Source: Deltaproteobacteria bacterium (lineage in GTDB: Bacteria; Myxococcota; B64-G9). Taken from it: DNA of 49,367 nucleotides. Both the position numbers and the translations under genes were made by a program. Positions 16,536 to 23,801 of the stretch are shown here, one piece after another (the first letter of the stretch is position 1; each line of letters starts with the position of its first letter). The DNA lies in assembly GCA_016935365.1 (NCBI GenBank), contig JAFGRB010000047.1:1-49367 (forward strand), in the 5' to 3' direction. The notes beneath the pieces were generated by a model that was not told the origin of the DNA, searched no databases, and saw only the letters and a program-made list of their open reading frames with translations.

Positions 16536-17056
16536 CGCGGCTCCTCGGAATGGAGCGGGCGGGCCGGCACGCCGGCCACCACCGCGCCCGCGGGCACCGA
16601 CCGGGTCACGACCGCGCCCGCCCCGACCCGGGCCCGCGCCCCGATCCGCACGCCTGGCAGGATCACGCTGCGGGCGCCCAGGTCGGCCCCGTCCTCGATC
16701 ACCACCTCGCGGGCCTCGAGCGGCGTGTCGAGCACGGCCCTGTCGCGTTCGCCGCCCGCGTGCTCCGAGGACAGCACGCACGCGCCCGGCCCCAGGCCCA
16801 CCCGGCGGCCCAGCCGCACGCCGCCGTAGCTGTTGATGAAGCAGCCGGGCCCGATCCAGCAGCCGTCCCCGATCCGAAGCTCGCCTCCGGGATAGGCGCG
16901 CAGCAGTGCGCCGTGCCCGATGTAGACGTCCTCCCCCAGGTGCACGTGGGCGGGCCCGAAGATCCGCGCGCCCGGCTCGATCACGCAGCCCCGGCCCGCC
17001 GATCCGAGCGCCTCCAGCGAGACCCGGCCGTCTCCCAGAGAAGCTCGCCCCGTCAT
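16532..17056 (-). CDS. Left-handed beta-helix (hexapeptide) acyltransferase
   Basis: 174 residues from ATG at 17056, overlapping the epimerase stop (ATGA). Repeated hexapeptides (GARIFG, GEDVYIG, LRIGDG, RIGARARVGAGAVVTRSVPA) end in the classic VVAGVPARPL closing motif. Likely O- or N-acetyltransferase acting on a sugar or nucleotide sugar, using acetyl-CoA. The putative catalytic His is in SSEHAGG. It sits between the epimerase and GT2 genes, so a sugar substrate in the same pathway is plausible. Exact substrate unknown. Confidence 0.85.
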   Translation of the reverse strand: MTGRASLGDGRVSLEALGSAGRGCVIEPGARIFGPAHVHLGEDVYIGHGALLRAYPGGELRIGDGCWIGPGCFINSYGGVRLGRRVGLGPGACVLSSEHAGGERDRAVLDTPLEAREVVIEDGADLGARSVILPGVRIGARARVGAGAVVTRSVPAGAVVAGVPARPLHSEEPR

Positions 17057-18009
17057 GGCAGCCCTCCCCGCCGCCCGGCGGCCCGCGCGTACCAGTCCCA
17101 GGTCCGGCGCAGCCCCTCGTCCAGGTCCACCCGGGGCGCGAAGCCCAGCAGCCGAGCGGCGCGCTCCACACAGGGCGTGCGCTCCGCGACCTCGTCCGGC
17201 TCGGCATCGCCCTCGACCAGCGCGACGCCGCCTGCCAGCGCGGACACCCTGACGGCCAGCTCGCGCACGCTGACCGCGGCCTCGGGGTTGCCCAGGTTGA
17301 AGACCCGGCCCGGCGCCTCGGGCCTGTCGAGCGCGGCCAGCGCGCCCTGGACGAAATCGTCCACGTAGCACCAGGCGCGGACCTGCCCGCCGCCGCCCCG
17401 CAGCACGAGCGGTCCGCCCTCGAGCGCGCCCAGCACGAAAGCGCGGACCGCGCCCTGCCCCCACTGGCCCGGCCCGTAGACGTTGAAGGGGCGCAGCACC
17501 GCGACCGGAAGGCCCTCCCGCGCGCCGCAGGCCATGACCAGGTGCTCGCAGGCGAGCTTGGCGGCCGCGTAGGTCCAGCGGGCCCGGCCGACCGGGCCCA
17601 CCGCGCACGCGTCGTCCTCCCGGGCGCAGCTCGCCCGCGGGCCGTAGACCTCGCTGGTCGACGCGTAGACGAGGCGCTCGATGCGCCTGCCCCGGCAGGC
17701 CTGAAGCAGCATGTCCGTGCCCCGGAGCGCGATCCGCATGGTCTCGACCGGCCGCTCGCAGACCGGACCCACACCGGCGATCGAGGCCAGGTGCACCACC
17801 CGATCGGCGCCGTCCAGGGCGGCCTCCAGATCTCGGGCGCAGCACACGTCGCCCTGGACGAGCTCCAGGCCGGCTCGCCCGGCGGCCTCCCGCTGGGCCG
17901 GCCCGTGGCGCAGGCTGTCGAGCAATCGCGGCTCGGCGCCCAGCGCCTTGAGCTGCCGCGCCAGGGCCAGGCCCAGAAAGCCCGCCCCGCCCGTGAGCAG
18001 CACCCGCAT
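17053..18009 (-). CDS. NAD-dependent sugar epimerase/dehydratase (extended SDR)
   Basis: 318 residues. Rossmann motif TGGAGFLG at residues 6-13, catalytic Ser/Thr around 117-119 (YASTSEVYG) and Y147-x3-K151 (WTYAAAKLACE): the intact extended-SDR triad. NVYGPGQ and the C-terminal substrate domain resemble UDP-glucose 4-epimerase or UDP-glucuronate decarboxylase relatives; the product cannot be fixed from sequence. First gene of the epimerase-acyltransferase-GT2-pilD-kinase-regulator operon, divergent from pilA. Very high GC with GC-rich codons. Confidence 0.9.
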   Translation of the reverse strand: MRVLLTGGAGFLGLALARQLKALGAEPRLLDSLRHGPAQREAAGRAGLELVQGDVCCARDLEAALDGADRVVHLASIAGVGPVCERPVETMRIALRGTDMLLQACRGRRIERLVYASTSEVYGPRASCAREDDACAVGPVGRARWTYAAAKLACEHLVMACGAREGLPVAVLRPFNVYGPGQWGQGAVRAFVLGALEGGPLVLRGGGGQVRAWCYVDDFVQGALAALDRPEAPGRVFNLGNPEAAVSVRELAVRVSALAGGVALVEGDAEPDEVAERTPCVERAARLLGFAPRVDLDEGLRRTWDWYARAAGRRGGLP

Positions 18010-18091
18010 CGCGCCTCCCGCCCGGAGTCTACCCGCCCTTACCCGGAGGCCACAACCAAAACCCTGGAGTTGCCGTTTTTCGTCCTCTGCG

Positions 18092-18110
18092 GGTGACGTT
18101 TCCCGTCACC
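18092..18110. promoter_or_regulatory. Candidate activator-binding palindrome upstream of pilA
   Basis: GGTGACG-TTTCC-CGTCACC, perfect 7-bp arms, about 105 bp upstream of the predicted pilA start. This distance is usual for enhancer sites of NtrC/PilR-type activators. The binding protein is inferred, not shown. Confidence 0.45.
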
Positions 18111-18179
18111 GCCGGCTGCCGGCCGGGCCGGGCCTGTGTTTTTTTCTTGTAATTTATGGAGATTGTCGCTAGGCTCGCC

Positions 18180-18195
18180 CGGCATGGAACCTGCA
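18180..18195 (+). promoter_or_regulatory. Sigma54 promoter of pilA
   Basis: CGGCATGGAACCTGCA: GG and GC spaced by 10 nt, 13 of 16 matches to the RpoN consensus. Predicted start about 18206. Its core GGCATGGAACCTGCAG recurs exactly in front of the three-pilin operon (27276-27261). sigma54/PilR control of pilA is established for this family. Confidence 0.85.
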
Positions 18196-18203
18196 GACAA
18201 CCC

Positions 18204-18227
18204 CGGACCGGAGAAGAAGACGGTCCG
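18204..18227 (+). other. 5'-terminal hairpin of the pilA mRNA
   Basis: CGGACCG-(10-nt purine-rich loop)-CGGTCCG, perfect 7-bp arms, beginning essentially at the predicted transcription start. Such 5' stem-loops are known to protect abundant mRNAs from decay; this role is inferred here. Confidence 0.55.
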
Positions 18228-18324
18228 CGGGGAAGCGGCCCGATAGAGATAGATGATGCGAGATGACGAAAGAAGATGAGATGAGCGGAGAGAGAAGCGC
18301 AACCAAGTCAGAAAAGGAGAACCC

Positions 18325-18936
18325 ATGATTTTGAAGATTCGCAGAAAGCTCGGCCGCAAGGGCTTTACCCTGATCGAGCTGATGATCGTCGTGGCCATCA
18401 TCGGCATCCTGGCCGCGGTGGCCATCCCGGCCTTCATCGACTACATCCGGAAGTCGAAGGCCGCGGAGGTCAACGAGAACCTGGACAAGTGCTACAAGGG
18501 CGGCGTGGACTACTTCGACAAGCCTCACGGACGCACGAACGGCACCACGTTCTCCTCCCAGCTGCCGGCGACCTTCGGCGCCAACTTCGGGGCGAACTAT
18601 GCGGGTGGTGCCAACTGTAGTCCAGGCGCCCTGACCGGCCAGTCCGACTTCGTTCCGGCTTCTGTCTTCAACCAGAAGACGGATGACCGGGGCCTCGCGC
18701 TTCGCGAGATGGGCTGGGTCATCACCGAGGCCACCTACGCTTGCTACAACTACCGGTGCTCCAATGTGCGCCCCACCAACAACACGGACACCTTCACGTG
18801 CGAGGCCTGGACCAACATCGACGACGACGGGGCTACGAACTTCGCCCACTGGCACAAGCTCGCCACGTACAACACGGACACCTCGTCCTTCTCGGCCGGC
18901 CACGTCTGGCACGACAACGCCAAGGACGACTGGTAG
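18325..18936 (+). CDS. pilA: PilA, major type IV pilin
   Basis: 203 residues, long for a major pilin. Leader [13 protein letters not shown] cleaved before [35 protein letters not shown], the canonical N-terminal helix with Glu5 of the mature protein. The globular domain has five Cys and ends in [12 protein letters not shown], a tail shared with the pilin at 25456-26025. SD AAGGAG lies six bases before the ATG. Transcription from a sigma54 promoter with a roughly 120-nt structured leader, ending at a strong terminator. Position next to pilGHI and near pilSR supports its being the main fibre subunit. Confidence 0.96.
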   Translation: MILKIRRKLGRKGFTLIELMIVVAIIGILAAVAIPAFIDYIRKSKAAEVNENLDKCYKGGVDYFDKPHGRTNGTTFSSQLPATFGANFGANYAGGANCSPGALTGQSDFVPASVFNQKTDDRGLALREMGWVITEATYACYNYRCSNVRPTNNTDTFTCEAWTNIDDDGATNFAHWHKLATYNTDTSSFSAGHVWHDNAKDDW

Positions 18937-18966
18937 GCAATAGGCGTCCGGGCACCTGTTTCTCCA

Positions 18967-18999
18967 GGGGACGAAACCTTTGCGTTTCGTCCCCTTCTT
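18967..18999 (+). terminator. Intrinsic terminator after pilA
   Basis: Perfect 11-bp stem GGGGACGAAAC / GTTTCGTCCCC (18967-18977, 18984-18994), 6-nt loop, then TTCTTG. It lies only about 20 bp before the next start codon, which leaves little room for a separate promoter. Confidence 0.9.
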
Positions 19000-19018
19000 G
19001 CTAGCATCCAGAGCCACG

Positions 19019-19858
19019 ATGATCGGCGGACAGGGCAGTCGCACTCGCGTCGCAGCGCTCGTCGTTCTCGCAGCCTGCCTCGGCCTGGCCGCCTGGTCGC
19101 GGAGCTGGCTCGTCGCGCATCCGCCCGATCCAGAGATCGCCCAGAAGGAGGTCTTCATGCTGCCGCCGGGCAGCGTCATCCGGCAGCTCGACCTGGGCTA
19201 CCACAGCCTGGCGGCCGACCTGCTCTTCATCCGGGCCAACCTCTACTACGGCCACCACATGTACACCGATGAGCAGCTCTCCTGGCTGCCCCAGTTCATC
19301 GACAACCTGGTCGAGGTGGATCCCCTCTTCCACAAGGCCTACCACTGGGGCGCTCTGGTGACCGTCTTCTACAGGCGCGAGATCGACGTCGTGCCCCGCT
19401 CGCTCGTGGAGCGGGCCAACCGGCTGCTCGAGGCGGGCATGCAGCGCTTCCCGGACGACCCGAGCTTTCCGGCCCGGATCGCATCCAACCTCTACTACGA
19501 GCTCGGAGAGGTGGACGCCTCGCTGGACTACTTCCTCAGGGCCGCCAGCCTGCCCGGCGCCGAGCAGTGGGTGCAGGAGAAGAACATCGACCTGCTCAGC
19601 CGGAGCGGGCGGAAGAAGGCGGCCACCGAGGTGCTGCACAGGATGATCGCCCTGGAGGAGGATCCCGCCCTGAGCCGTGCGCTCAGGAGCCGCATGGCCT
19701 ACCTGCTGGCAGAGCCGGAGCGCAAGGCGCTCGAGCAGCGCTGGCGCGGGCTGCTCCGCGAATGGAAGGCGAGCTACCCCTACCTCGACCTCAACCTCTA
19801 TCTCCTGATCCGGGATCGCGGCCCAGAGGCATCCCGGCTGCGGGGTGCCGGGCCATGA
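19019..19858 (+). CDS. pilG: PilG-like protein (TPR-like, membrane-anchored) of the PilGHI exporter
   Basis: 279 residues from ATG at 19019. One N-terminal hydrophobic anchor (VAALVVLAACLGLAAWS) is followed by helical repeats resembling TPRs (FPARIASNLYYELGEVDASLDYFLRAASLPG; SGRKKAATEVLHRMIALEED). It overlaps the ABC ATPase start by 4 nt. In Myxococcus xanthus, three genes directly after pilA (pilG, pilH, pilI) encode such a protein plus an ABC transporter needed for pilus assembly. The name follows that synteny and should not be confused with the Pseudomonas chemotaxis gene pilG. SD weak, so low expression is likely. Confidence 0.78.
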   Translation: MIGGQGSRTRVAALVVLAACLGLAAWSRSWLVAHPPDPEIAQKEVFMLPPGSVIRQLDLGYHSLAADLLFIRANLYYGHHMYTDEQLSWLPQFIDNLVEVDPLFHKAYHWGALVTVFYRREIDVVPRSLVERANRLLEAGMQRFPDDPSFPARIASNLYYELGEVDASLDYFLRAASLPGAEQWVQEKNIDLLSRSGRKKAATEVLHRMIALEEDPALSRALRSRMAYLLAEPERKALEQRWRGLLREWKASYPYLDLNLYLLIRDRGPEASRLRGAGP

Positions 19859-20793
19859 GCGAGGCGATCGCCATCCGCATCCGCGACCTGCACAAGACCT
19901 TCCACCTGGGCCTGCGGCGCAAGAAGGTGCCGGCCCTTCTCGGGCTCGATCTGGACGTGCGCGCCGGCCAGGTCTTCGGCTTCCTGGGCCCCAACGGGGC
20001 GGGCAAGACCACGGCCATCAAGATCCTGATCGGCCTGCTGCGCGCGGACCGGGGCGAGACCTTTCTCCTCGGGCGGCCGAGCGCGCACTGCCGCGCTCGC
20101 GCGCGCGTCGCCTACCTGCCCGAGCTGCCGGACTTCTACGACTACCTGCGACCGGGGGAGTTCCTGGCCCACTGCGGCCGGCTGTCCGGCCTGGACCGAG
20201 ACACGCTGCGCGCACGCGTGCCCGCGCTGCTCGAGAGAGTCGGCCTGAACCCGGCCGAGCGGCGGCCCATGCGCAAGTTCTCGCGGGGCATGCTCCAGCG
20301 GGTGGGCATCGCCCAGGCCCTGCTGGCCGATCCGGAGCTCTACATCCTGGACGAGCCCATGGGGGGGCTGGATCCCATCGGCCGCCGCTGGATCAAGGAC
20401 CTGCTCCACGAGCTGGGCGAGCGCGGCAAGACGGTCTTCTTCTCCTCCCACGTGCTGGCCGAGGCCGAGGCGGTCTGCGACGAGGCCGCCTTCCTCTTCC
20501 GGGGCCGGCTCATCGCCCAGGGCAGCCTGCACGAGCTGCTCGGCCACGAGCAGCAGCAGGCCTGGGAGGTCCTGGTGGAAGGCGAGGCGGTGCGCGAGCA
20601 CGAGGCGATCTGCAAGCTGGCCGCCGAGGTCCAGGTGGCGGGCGGCGACACGCTGCTGGTGCTCGACGCCGAGGCGCGCCCGGAGCCCGTCGTGACCGCC
20701 CTGGCGCAGGCAGGCCTGCGCCTGCGCTCGGTCAGCTTGCGGCACGCGTCGCTCGAGGACGTCTTCATCCGCCGGGTTGAGCGGGAGGGATAG
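19855..20793 (+). CDS. pilH: PilH-like ABC transporter ATP-binding protein
   Basis: 312 residues from ATG 19855 (ATGA overlap). Walker A GPNGAGKTT at 45-53, ABC signature in the ABC-2 variant FSRGMLQRVG at about 141-150, Walker B LYILDEPMGGLDP at 161-173, and an H-loop in FFSSHVLAEAE. The roughly 100-residue C-terminal extension is typical of ABC-2 exporter ATPases. It pairs with the permease that starts directly after its stop. Homologous by position to M. xanthus PilH, implicated in pilus assembly or export. Confidence 0.92.
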   Translation: MSEAIAIRIRDLHKTFHLGLRRKKVPALLGLDLDVRAGQVFGFLGPNGAGKTTAIKILIGLLRADRGETFLLGRPSAHCRARARVAYLPELPDFYDYLRPGEFLAHCGRLSGLDRDTLRARVPALLERVGLNPAERRPMRKFSRGMLQRVGIAQALLADPELYILDEPMGGLDPIGRRWIKDLLHELGERGKTVFFSSHVLAEAEAVCDEAAFLFRGRLIAQGSLHELLGHEQQQAWEVLVEGEAVREHEAICKLAAEVQVAGGDTLLVLDAEARPEPVVTALAQAGLRLRSVSLRHASLEDVFIRRVEREG

Positions 20794-21561
20794 ATGCGCC
20801 CCATCCTCTCCATCGCCGCCACGACATTCCGCGAGTCCATCCGCAACCGGACCGTGCTCGCCATCCTGGTGCTGGCCGCGGGCTTCATCGCCTCCTCGTT
20901 GCTGCTCGCCGAGCTGGCCCTGGACCAGCGCGTCCGGGTGCTCAAGGACTGGGGCCTGTTCTGCGTGGCCGCGTTCGGCGTGGGACTGGCCATCCTGATG
21001 GGCGTCAACCAGGTCCACAAGGAGGTCCGCCGCAAGACGCTCTACGCCGTGCTCAGCCGGCCCATCCCGCGCTGGAAGTACGTGCTGGGCAAGTACGCGG
21101 GCACCGCCCTGACCCTGCTGGTCGAGGTGGGTGCGCTGGCGGCCGGGCTCGTGCTGCTGCTGCTGCTCGAGGGCGCAGCTCCGGACATCCTGCTGCTCAA
21201 GGCCCTGCTGCTGTCCCTGGCCGAGATCCTGCTCGTGGCCGCCCTGGCGGTCTTCTTCGCCTCCTTCTCCTCACCCTACCTGAGCGGCTTCTTCACCCTG
21301 GGGACCTTCCTGGTCGGCCGCTCGGTGACGGTGCTCGTCGACCTCGTCGAGCGCATCGACCAGGCATCCGTGCATGCGGTCCTCAAGGGCCTGGTGCTCG
21401 CCCTGCCCGATCTGGTCGACTTCAACCTCAGCACCCAGGCCGTGCACGGCATCGACACGCCCTGGGCGACGGTCGGCATCACCGCCCTGTACGGGCTGGC
21501 CTACGCGACGGGGCTCCTGTTCTGCTCCATGTGGATCTTCTCCCGCCGCAACCTGACCTGA
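20794..21561 (+). CDS. pilI: PilI-like ABC-2 permease
   Basis: 255 residues, ATG adjoining the ATPase stop (TAGATG). Six hydrophobic segments (for example AILVLAAGFIASSLLLAELA, TALTLLVEVGALAAGLVLLLLL, ILLVAALAVFFASFSS, ALYGLAYATGLLFCSMWIF) and the ABC-2 motif LSRPIPRWKYVLGKYAG. With PilH it forms an exporter whose substrate is unknown. The GT-C-like gene starts 6 bp later, so all four likely share a transcript. Confidence 0.9.
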   Translation: MRPILSIAATTFRESIRNRTVLAILVLAAGFIASSLLLAELALDQRVRVLKDWGLFCVAAFGVGLAILMGVNQVHKEVRRKTLYAVLSRPIPRWKYVLGKYAGTALTLLVEVGALAAGLVLLLLLEGAAPDILLLKALLLSLAEILLVAALAVFFASFSSPYLSGFFTLGTFLVGRSVTVLVDLVERIDQASVHAVLKGLVLALPDLVDFNLSTQAVHGIDTPWATVGITALYGLAYATGLLFCSMWIFSRRNLT

Positions 21562-21567
21562 GCGCCC

Positions 21568-23766
21568 TTGCCCCCCTCGGCGCACAAGCCCCCTGTGGTC
21601 GACCTCGCGAGAAGGCTGCGCGGGCTCTGGCGCTCGGCGCTCGACCGCCTCGCGGCGCTCGCGGCGGCGGCGGCATGCCTGGCCTGCTACCTGTCTTTTG
21701 CCGAGCCCTTCCCCGGCTGGCTCGACAGCCCGGAGCTGCTGCGGGCCGCGCTGCGCGCGGGCATCTTCCATCCGCCCGGATCGCCGCTGGTCGTGCTCTG
21801 CGGCGCCGGGCTCGATCTCGCGCCCGGCGGCGCGGCCGGTCTCCTGTCGCCCCTGTGGGCGGCGGCAGCGGTCTACCTGCTCGTCCGCATCTTCCAGCTG
21901 CTCTGGCAGCGCCTGGGCCCCGAGCGCCGCGGCGGACGCGCGGCACGGCTGGGCGAGGCGCTCGGGCTCGCGTGCTTCGGGCTGGCCTTCGGGCTGAGCG
22001 CGGGCGCGGGCAGCCAGGCGGTGCGGGCCGAGGTCTACAGCCCGGCGCTCGCGCTGCTGCTCGGCAGCCTCGCCTCGCTGCTGCGCCTGCTCGGCTCTGC
22101 TGGTCCCAGGGGGCCTTCGCAAAACCCCCTCGCTGCTGGAAATGATCTCCAGCAGCTTCACCCCACAACGACCGCCCTTCGGACGGCCAGACCCGCAAAC
22201 AAGCGCGTCTCGAATAGCCGCGTTTCTTCCGGGTCCAGCGAGGCTGGACCGGTCGCACGTGCGCCCGTCCGGACCGCGCTTCGGGCCAGCGCGCTTCTCG
22301 GCATGGGCCTCGCGGTCCACCCCTGCGTCGCCCTGTGCGCGCTGCCGGCGCTCGCGGCCGCAGCCCAGCTGCGCCCGGGCCTGTACTTCCGGCCGGCGCT
22401 TCTCGCCCGCCACCTGGCCTTCGGCCTGCTGGGCGCCGCGCCGTTGCTGCTCTTGCCGGCCATGGTCCACGACTGGTCGGACCTGCGCTGGGGGGATCCG
22501 ACCTCGCTCGCCGGCTGGCTGCGCTTCGTCACGGGCGCCACCTTCAGCCCGGCCTTCGCCCCTACATCGTCGTCGGTTTCAGCCGGCATGGGCCGCCTGG
22601 CGGGGGTGCTGGTCTGTGGGCTGGGCTGGGCGCCGATCGGGGCCGCGCTCGCAGGCCTGTACCTGCTCGCCAGGTGCCAGCTGCGGCTGTGTCTCGCCCT
22701 GATCGGCACGGCCGCGCTCGGCGCGGCCAGCCTGCTGCTGCAGCGCTCGTTCCGCATGGACAACCCGGACGTGACCGGCTATGCCCTGCCGATCCTCGCG
22801 AGCCTGGCCCTGCTCGCGGGCGGAGGCGTGGCGATTGCGGCCCGCCTGCTCGACAGAGCGCGCGCGGGGCTGGGACGCGCGGTGTCGGTCTCGCTGCTCT
22901 CGCTCGCGGCCCTGGGCGCTCTTTGCAGCGCTTCGGCATGGGATCGGGCGGATTGCCGCTGCGCGGAGCGGATCGCAAACAAGGCCACGGACGCCCTGCC
23001 TCCGGGCAGCGCGCTGCTCATCAGCGACTTCAACCTGCTCTTCATGCTCGACTACCGGGTGCAGGTCGAGAATCTCGATCTCTTTCCCGTCTACCTCCGC
23101 GACCTGGACAACGCAGCGCTTCGCGCCCGGCTGCGCGCCGAGCGGCCCGACCTCGACCTGCGCCTGCCCGCCACGGCAGCGCTCGACGCGTCCTCGCTCC
23201 GCGATCTCCGCGGCCCGATCTTCGTCGACGCGGGCCCGCATCTCGACCCGCGGTACTTGCCCCCCCTGCGTCCCGCCGGCTTGCTCTGGCAGGTCGGCAC
23301 CGCCTGCACGCCGGAGGATCTCGCGCGCCAGAGCCGCTTCTTCGCCCCGGCACCGCCGCGCTGCGGCGGCGGGCGCATCGATGCGCAGAGCGCCAAGGTC
23401 GTGGCCTGGCACGCCCTGTTCCAGGCCCGGCTCGCAGCCGCCTACGGATGGAACGCGCTCGCGGCCAGTCTCCTCGGCCAGGCCTGGTGCGCCAGCCCGG
23501 AAGACGGCGCGATCGCCGCTGCCGCGCGGGAGCAGGGGGTCGAGCTGCCCGCGGCTTGCCCGGCCATGAGCGAGCTCGACGGCCGGGGCAGCGCCCGAGC
23601 CGCATCCGGCGGGCGAGCCAGATCGCTCGGCATCGCGCTCGGCCTGCTCCTCTGGGCCCTCGTCTGCCTGGCTCTCGGACCCTACTCCGCCCGAGCGGAT
23701 GGGCTGCGCTGGCTTGCGGGCATGGCCGGCCTGGCCGTGGTGGGGATCTGCTGCGCTGTCGTTTGA
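21568..23766 (+). CDS. Polytopic DUF2723/GT-C-like membrane protein
   Basis: 732 residues from a TTG start (an in-frame GTG at 21595 is an alternative). Many transmembrane helices. The N-terminal motif WLDSPELLRAALRAGIFHPPGSPL matches the DUF2723 pattern (acidic residue in the first loop, then HPPG), a family related to protein O-mannosyltransferases that use polyprenyl-phosphate sugars. Residues about 181-228 form a hydrophilic Ser/Arg/Thr-rich insert between helices, encoded by a hairpin-rich DNA block. Located 6 bp after pilI. Inference: transfers sugar to pilus or other exported proteins. Confidence 0.75.
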   Translation: MPPSAHKPPVVDLARRLRGLWRSALDRLAALAAAAACLACYLSFAEPFPGWLDSPELLRAALRAGIFHPPGSPLVVLCGAGLDLAPGGAAGLLSPLWAAAAVYLLVRIFQLLWQRLGPERRGGRAARLGEALGLACFGLAFGLSAGAGSQAVRAEVYSPALALLLGSLASLLRLLGSAGPRGPSQNPLAAGNDLQQLHPTTTALRTARPANKRVSNSRVSSGSSEAGPVARAPVRTALRASALLGMGLAVHPCVALCALPALAAAAQLRPGLYFRPALLARHLAFGLLGAAPLLLLPAMVHDWSDLRWGDPTSLAGWLRFVTGATFSPAFAPTSSSVSAGMGRLAGVLVCGLGWAPIGAALAGLYLLARCQLRLCLALIGTAALGAASLLLQRSFRMDNPDVTGYALPILASLALLAGGGVAIAARLLDRARAGLGRAVSVSLLSLAALGALCSASAWDRADCRCAERIANKATDALPPGSALLISDFNLLFMLDYRVQVENLDLFPVYLRDLDNAALRARLRAERPDLDLRLPATAALDASSLRDLRGPIFVDAGPHLDPRYLPPLRPAGLLWQVGTACTPEDLARQSRFFAPAPPRCGGGRIDAQSAKVVAWHALFQARLAAAYGWNALAASLLGQAWCASPEDGAIAAAAREQGVELPAACPAMSELDGRGSARAASGGRARSLGIALGLLLWALVCLALGPYSARADGLRWLAGMAGLAVVGICCAVV
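22108..22250. repeat. Hairpin-rich block inserted in frame in the GT-C-like gene
   Basis: Four stem-loops in 143 bp: AGGGGG/CCCCCT (22108-22130), GCTGCTGGA/TCCAGCAGC (22132-22156), CCGCCC/GGACGG with one mismatch (about 22173-22187), and GGTCCAGC-GAG-GCTGGACC (22232-22250). The translation is hydrophilic and unlike its transmembrane surroundings. Resembles a palindromic insertion element read in frame. Confidence 0.6.
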
Positions 23767-23792
23767 CAGCTGTCCTCCCTTGTCCCTATCAT
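23763..23792 (+). promoter_or_regulatory. Sigma70-type promoter of the TPR GT-C gene
   Basis: TTGACA (23763-23768) overlaps the stop of the preceding gene; 18-bp spacer; TATCAT (23787-23792, 5 of 6). Predicted start about 23799, only about 3 nt before the ATG, so the transcript would be leaderless or nearly so. Confidence 0.65.
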
Positions 23793-23801
23793 CACGGCCT
23801 G

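Larger units (their letters stand above)
18010..18324. promoter_or_regulatory. Divergent control region between the epimerase operon and pilA
   Basis: 315 bp without a gene. It holds a GGTGACG/CGTCACC palindrome (18092-18110), a GC-rich block followed by a T7 run (about 18112-18137), the pilA sigma54 promoter (18180-18195), and a hairpin at the predicted 5' end of pilA mRNA (18204-18227). For the epimerase direction only a weak candidate is seen (TAGACT at 18031-18026 with a poor -35). Confidence 0.7.

Noticed and set aside
18010..18060. Promoter of the epimerase operon (TAGACT with TTGTGG)
   Set aside because: The -35 matches only half the consensus, so it was noted in the intergenic entry but not listed separately.
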